From Streptomyces sp. HUAS MG91 (GTDB lineage Bacteria; Actinomycetota; Actinomycetes; Streptomycetales; Streptomycetaceae): 64,000 nt of DNA. Both the position numbers and the translations under genes were made by a program. Below, piece after piece: positions 60,095-64,000 of the stretch; the first letter of the stretch is position 1, and each line of letters starts with the position of its first letter. The stretch spans positions 7,502,001-7,566,000 of the forward strand of contig NZ_CP159534.1 of NCBI RefSeq assembly GCF_040529335.1, in the 5' to 3' direction. Under the pieces are notes generated by a model that searched no databases, had not been told where the DNA came from, and saw nothing but the letters and a program-made list of their open reading frames with translations.

Positions 60095-61517
60095 CCTGAC
60101 CCTGCACAACGTCGTCGACGGCCGCGCCGCCGACACCGCCGACCGCATGGAGCTGACCGACCCGGCCACCGAGGAGGTCTACGGCACCGCGCCCCGCTCG
60201 ACGGCCGCCGACGTGGACACCGCCGTCGCGGCCGCCCGCCGCGCCCTGCCCGCCTGGCGGCGCGCCACCCCGGCCCGGCGCCAGGAGGCACTCCTGCGCC
60301 TCGCCGACCTCGTCGTCGAGCACGCGGACCAGCTCCTCGACGCCGAGATCCGCGGCACGGGCAAGCCCCGCGAGACCACCCGCACCCTCGAAATCCTGCG
60401 CGGAGCCGACCAGTTGAGGTTCTTCGCGGGCGCCGCGCGCGTCCTGGAGGGCGTCGCCGCGGGCGAGTACGCCGAGGGCCACACCTCGTACGTGCGCCGC
60501 GAGCCGGTCGGAGTCGTCGCCCAGGTCACCCCCTGGAACTACCCGTTCATGATGGCCGTCTGGAAGCTCGGCCCCGCGCTCGCCGCCGGGAACACCGTCG
60601 TCCTCAAGCCGTCCGACACCACCCCCTGGTCGACCGTCCTGCTCGGCGAACTCGCCCAGCGGGCCTTCCCGCCCGGCGTCGTGAACATCGTCTGCGGCGA
60701 CCGCGACACCGGCCGCGCCCTCGTCGCCCACCCGGACGTCGACATGGTCGCGATCACCGGCAGCACCCGGGCCGGCTCCGAGGTCATGGCGGACGCGGCA
60801 CGGGACGTGAAGAACGTCCACCTCGAACTGGGCGGCAAGGCCCCGGCCGTCGTCTTCGCCGACGTCGACCCGGTCCGCACCGCCCGCGCCCTCGCCGACG
60901 CGGCGTTCTTGAACGCCGGCCAGGACTGCACCGCCGTCACCCGGGTCCTCGTCCAGCGCGACGCCCACGACGCGCTGCTCACCGCGCTCGTGGCGGCGGC
61001 GCGCGAGACCCGCACGGGCGGACCGGACGAGGACGGCGTCTTCCACGGCCCCCTCAACAGCGCCGCCCACGCGGCCCGGGTCGCCTCCGTCGTCGAGAAC
61101 CTGCCCGCGCACGCCACGGTCGAGACCGGCGGCGCCCGGCTCGACCGGCCGGGCTGGTTCTTCCCGCCCACCGTGATCTCCGGGGTGCGCCAGGACGACG
61201 ACGTGGTCCAGGGCGAGATCTTCGGCCCGGTGATCACCGTCCAGCCGTTCGACACCGAGGAGGAGGCGCTCGCCCTCGCCAACGGCGTCAGCCTCGCCCT
61301 CGCCTCCAGCGTCTGGACGGCCGATCTGGCCCGCGCCATGCGGGTCAGCGCCGACCTGGAGTTCGGCTGCGTCTGGCTCAACTGCCACCAGGTGATCCCG
61401 GCCGAGATGCCGCACGGCGGCTACAAGCAGTCCGGCATCGGCCGCGACCTCAGCCGCTACGGCCTGGACGACTACACCCGCGTCAAGCACGTCATGGCCG
61501 CCCACCAAGCGCCCTGA
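60087..61517 (+). CDS. aldehyde dehydrogenase, gamma-aminobutyraldehyde dehydrogenase-like
   Basis: The product is 476 residues. Catalytic sites are intact: VTPWNYPFMMAVWKLGPAL, the Glu in HLELGGKAPAVV and the nucleophile Cys in LNAGQDCTAVTRV. C-terminal features (CVWLNCHQVIPAEMPHGGYK, QSGIGRDLSRYGLDDYTRVK) are typical of gamma-aminobutyraldehyde/betaine aldehyde dehydrogenases of actinobacteria. It oxidises an amino-aldehyde to the acid with NAD(P)+, probably the last step of this operon's catabolic route. Confidence 0.87.
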   Translation: MSDLTLHNVVDGRAADTADRMELTDPATEEVYGTAPRSTAADVDTAVAAARRALPAWRRATPARRQEALLRLADLVVEHADQLLDAEIRGTGKPRETTRTLEILRGADQLRFFAGAARVLEGVAAGEYAEGHTSYVRREPVGVVAQVTPWNYPFMMAVWKLGPALAAGNTVVLKPSDTTPWSTVLLGELAQRAFPPGVVNIVCGDRDTGRALVAHPDVDMVAITGSTRAGSEVMADAARDVKNVHLELGGKAPAVVFADVDPVRTARALADAAFLNAGQDCTAVTRVLVQRDAHDALLTALVAAARETRTGGPDEDGVFHGPLNSAAHAARVASVVENLPAHATVETGGARLDRPGWFFPPTVISGVRQDDDVVQGEIFGPVITVQPFDTEEEALALANGVSLALASSVWTADLARAMRVSADLEFGCVWLNCHQVIPAEMPHGGYKQSGIGRDLSRYGLDDYTRVKHVMAAHQAP

Positions 61518-61529
61518 CCGCCCCGACCG

Positions 61530-61979
61530 TCAGGAATGGGCGTCCCGCCACGCCGCCATCGAGGCGTCCCACGCGTCGCCCGACAGCGCCGTCAGGGAGG
61601 CGGGGAACAGACCGTCCTCCTCCTTGGCGATGTGCCGCCGCAGCTCGTGCATCGCCTCGGTGAACACGGCGACGTCCGCGGGCGCGGTGAGGTCGAGCGC
61701 CGGGAGCAGTTCCGCGAGTTCCCGGTGCTCGGCCTCCAGGGCCGCGATGTAGGCGCGGTACTCGGGATCCTGGCCCATGACGCGGAACAGGCCGTCCTCC
61801 TCGCCCCGCCAGTGCGCGGTCAGCTCCCCGGCCATCCGGTCCACGAGGGCGCGCGCGGCGGCCGGATCACCGCGGTCGAGCGCGCGCAGCGCGTCCCCCG
61901 CGGTGTCGGTGACGCGCTCGTGCTCGGCGATGAACTCCTTGATGAGCGGGATGTCGCGGCAGCCGCAGTAATGGCACAT
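61530..61979 (-). CDS. hemerythrin-domain protein with N-terminal Cys cluster
   Basis: The product is 149 residues from ATG 61979 (GGAGAC upstream). The start MCHYCGCRDIP adds three Cys, which may bind a metal. The four-helix hemerythrin-like body has ligands in EFIAEHERV, AHWRGEEDGLFRV, AEHREL and RRHIAKEEDGLFPA (HxxxE-type repeats) for a di-iron centre. Such proteins sense or handle O2 or NO. It starts four bases after the stop of the phosphatase gene, so the two form an operon. Confidence 0.82.
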   Translation of the reverse strand: MCHYCGCRDIPLIKEFIAEHERVTDTAGDALRALDRGDPAAARALVDRMAGELTAHWRGEEDGLFRVMGQDPEYRAYIAALEAEHRELAELLPALDLTAPADVAVFTEAMHELRRHIAKEEDGLFPASLTALSGDAWDASMAAWRDAHS

Positions 61980-61983
61980 GCGG

Positions 61984-63687
61984 TCAGTCTCCCCGCACGC
62001 GGCCGTCCGCCGGGGCATGGCCGCGCCGCAGGGCCAGCAGACACGAGTCGTCCTGCTGCGGCGCGGGCAGCAGCTCCGCGCTGACCGTGTCCACGAGCTG
62101 CTGCGGCGACAGACCGCCGTGCCGCTCCACCGCGCACAGCAGCGCGGCCAGCCCGTCGGTGATGTCCTCGTCGCGGCGCTCCACCAGGCCGTCCGTGCAC
62201 ATCAGCACGGTGTCGCCGCCGCGCAGCGGCAGCTCGGCGGCCCGGTACGTCACCTCCGGCAGCACCCCGAGCAGCAGCCCGGTGGTCTCGTCCAGCAACG
62301 TGGCCTTCCCGTCGCGCAGCAGGACCGGCGGTACATGCCCGGCGCACACCCAGCGCAGCAGCTCACGGTCGGGGTGGTAGCGGCAGACGATCGCGGTGGC
62401 GGTGCCGTCGGTGTCGGTGTCGAAGGTGATGCGGTTCAGCCAGGCGGTGAGCTTCTCCACCGGCTGCCCGGTGTGGGCGAGCCCGGCGAGACCGCCGCGC
62501 AGGGCCGCCATCCGGGCCACCGCGTCGAGCCCGTGGCCAGCGGCGTCGCCGAGCGCGTACAGGACGCGCCCGTCGGGCAGTGGTTGCACGTTGTACCAGT
62601 CGCCGCCGATCGAGGAACGGGTCTCGGCGGGCCGGTACGCGACCGCCGAGGTCACACCCTGCACCGTGATCTCCGGCGGATGGGAGGGCAGCACCGCCTC
62701 GCGCAGCCGGGCCGCGACCCGGGCCTCGGCGTCCGCCCGCTGCCGCCGCCGCTCCGCGGCGTGCACCGCCTCGTCCAGCTGCACCCGCCGCAGATAGGAC
62801 TTCGACACGTCCCGTACGAGGGCCTGGACGCCCCACACGGGACCGCTCGCCGCCCGCAGCGGCTCCAGGGTGAAGCGGATGTGGCGGGTGTCGTCCGTGA
62901 GGCGCAGCCGCAGCTCCAGCTCCACGGGAAGCCCGGACAGCACGTGCTCCAGCGCGACCCGGAACGCGGTGCGGTCCTCCGGCACCAGCCGGCGGGCCAG
63001 CTCACCCAGCGTGAGCGGCGCCGATCCCGGCGGCCTGTCGAAGATCACGTACAGGCCGGGTGACCAGTCGCTGTGCCGCGAGGCCAGCTCCCACTCGCCC
63101 CAGCCGATGAGGCCCCGCTCCTGCACCCGGTCGCTGATCAGCTCGTGCCGGCGGGCCGTGCCGTCGAAGGTCACCACCACATGGCCCCGATGACGCGTCG
63201 CGGTGATCCGCAGCCGCCGGTGCAGCGGCTCGCCGCCGAGCAGCAGGGTCGCGTCCCAGTCGCGGCCGGTCACCGGCTCCCCGGTGGTCAGGACCCGGCG
63301 CAGCGCCGCGAACAGCCCGGAGGCCTCCGATGTCGGCTGGGACACGGTCAGCAGCTGCCCGTGACGGGGCAGTGAGCGCGCCACCAGGGCCCGGCCCGCC
63401 GCGTTCACGGCCACGTCCACGAAGTCCACGACCTGCCCCGTCGCGTCCGTGACCGGGGCGAACACCACGGTCGGCTCGGCGGACGCGTCCACCACCTCAC
63501 ACGCCCAGTCCGGTGGGTCCACCGGCAGCTCGGGCGCGCTCAGGGCGGCGTCGCGCACCGCCTCCCCGCCCAGGAGCCGGAAGGAGTGCCGCAGCGCCTC
63601 GCGGGCCTGCCGCGTGAGCAGCGCGTCGATCTCGGTGAGCTCCGGCGGGGCGGGCGGGTCCGGTGCGCCGGGTGCCGCCTGGGCCAT
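61984..63687 (-). CDS. PAS-SpoIIE-type PP2C phosphatase
   Basis: The product is 567 residues from ATG 63687 (GGAGGAACC upstream). The N-terminal ~300 residues hold PAS-like sensor domains (WACEVVDASAEPTVVFAPVT; GLIGWGEWELASRHSDWSPG, LYVIFD). A coiled linker (AVHAAERRRQRADAEARVAA) joins the SpoIIE phosphatase (SSIGGDWYNVQPLPDGRVLY, ALGDAAGHGLDAVARMAALR, MCTDGLVERRDEDI). One metal-binding Asp is changed (GGDWYN for GGDFYD). These enzymes dephosphorylate anti-sigma-factor antagonists, tuning stress sigma factors. Co-transcribed with the hemerythrin gene, suggesting a redox or O2 cue. Confidence 0.83.
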   Translation of the reverse strand: MAQAAPGAPDPPAPPELTEIDALLTRQAREALRHSFRLLGGEAVRDAALSAPELPVDPPDWACEVVDASAEPTVVFAPVTDATGQVVDFVDVAVNAAGRALVARSLPRHGQLLTVSQPTSEASGLFAALRRVLTTGEPVTGRDWDATLLLGGEPLHRRLRITATRHRGHVVVTFDGTARRHELISDRVQERGLIGWGEWELASRHSDWSPGLYVIFDRPPGSAPLTLGELARRLVPEDRTAFRVALEHVLSGLPVELELRLRLTDDTRHIRFTLEPLRAASGPVWGVQALVRDVSKSYLRRVQLDEAVHAAERRRQRADAEARVAARLREAVLPSHPPEITVQGVTSAVAYRPAETRSSIGGDWYNVQPLPDGRVLYALGDAAGHGLDAVARMAALRGGLAGLAHTGQPVEKLTAWLNRITFDTDTDGTATAIVCRYHPDRELLRWVCAGHVPPVLLRDGKATLLDETTGLLLGVLPEVTYRAAELPLRGGDTVLMCTDGLVERRDEDITDGLAALLCAVERHGGLSPQQLVDTVSAELLPAPQQDDSCLLALRRGHAPADGRVRGD

Positions 63688-63871
63688 GGTGGTTCCTCCG
63701 GGTGTCCGGTGGGGCGCGTACGGGCGCGTACCTCCAGTTGACCTTGCTCCGTGGCCGCGCGCACACCGGCGGGGCCACGGCCCGGCCGGTGTGCGGGGAA
63801 AACGGGGTGATCGCCGACCGGTCCCGACGGTAGCCTCGCCCGCCGGATCACCGCTCCAGGGAAAGGCGTCC

Positions 63872-64000
63872 ATGACGACCCCGCGCAAGCTGCACGACGA
63901 CGAGCCGGACATCGACCACGCGCTCGTCGCGGGGCTGCTCGCCGACCAGTTCCCGCGCTGGGCGGGTCTGCCGCTGCGGTACGTGGCGTCGGACGGCACG
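63872..64000 (+). CDS. aminoglycoside phosphotransferase-like protein, partial (cut by window)
   Basis: The first 43 residues are visible. After GGGAAAGG and ATG 63872 the reading is TPRKLHDDEPDIDHALVAGL, then ADQFPRWAGLPLRYVASDGT to the window edge. This is the usual start of APH-family (aminoglycoside phosphotransferase/choline kinase-like) proteins of Streptomyces, just before the ATP-binding strand. The catalytic part lies outside, so activity cannot be judged. Confidence 0.7.
   Translation, partial: MTTPRKLHDDEPDIDHALVAGLLADQFPRWAGLPLRYVASDGT

Overview
The window looks like a chromosomal segment of a Streptomyces or close relative. Base composition is very GC-rich, GTG starts are common, operon genes overlap by 4 bp (ATGA/GTGA), and the isorenieratene carotenoid cluster, Tat lipoproteins, and SARP, ROK and PucR regulators are all typical of that group.

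Region 1 (1-7070) is an accessory island. A truncated IstB ATPase lies at the left edge, and a frameshifted hypothetical gene, transposase fragments, a tRNA 3'-end-like sequence and a two-repeat orphan CRISPR lie at the right. Between them is a compact, apparently undescribed RiPP locus: a SARP-type activator and an MFS exporter on the minus strand, and on the plus strand a 34-residue precursor ending in Cys, a hairpin, a radical SAM/SPASM maturase and a SagB-type flavin dehydrogenase broken by a one-base frameshift.

Region 2 (7.1-19.7 kb) looks like an organosulfur scavenging regulon. It has an Rrf2 regulator with a cupin and a DsbA-like protein, then a cysteine-containing leader peptide, then one long operon: oligopeptide-type ABC transporter, two SsuD-like flavin monooxygenases, an acyl-CoA-dehydrogenase-like monooxygenase, a hydrolase and a flavin reductase. 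A 10-bp sequence is shared by the promoters of both units. Region 3 (19.8-31.7 kb) has a MarR/SnoaL pair with a triple operator, two ROK repressors around a sulfatase and a GH43-like enzyme, a taurine/sulfonate-type ABC transporter, and several small proteins.

Region 4 (31.7-40.2 kb) is the divergent isorenieratene cluster: crtE-I-B plus a Rieske gene one way, crtY-T-U the other. Region 5 (40.2-48.9 kb) has an oxidoreductase/TetR pair, a polysaccharide deacetylase, a cruciform-like intergenic repeat, a 1297-residue Pls/PosA-type synthetase of isopeptide-linked poly(amino acid), and next to it an M1 metallopeptidase that could be the matching polymer-degrading enzyme.

Region 6 (48.9-64 kb) has an Lrp regulator, a dehydrogenase/aldolase pair, a PucR regulator and a catabolic operon with a non-canonical urease (fused gamma-beta subunit; alpha subunit lacking the flap cysteine; no accessory genes nearby), an amidohydrolase, an MHS transporter, a ThDP enzyme and an aldehyde dehydrogenase. 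A hemerythrin protein, a SpoIIE-type phosphatase and the start of an aminoglycoside-phosphotransferase-like gene close the window.
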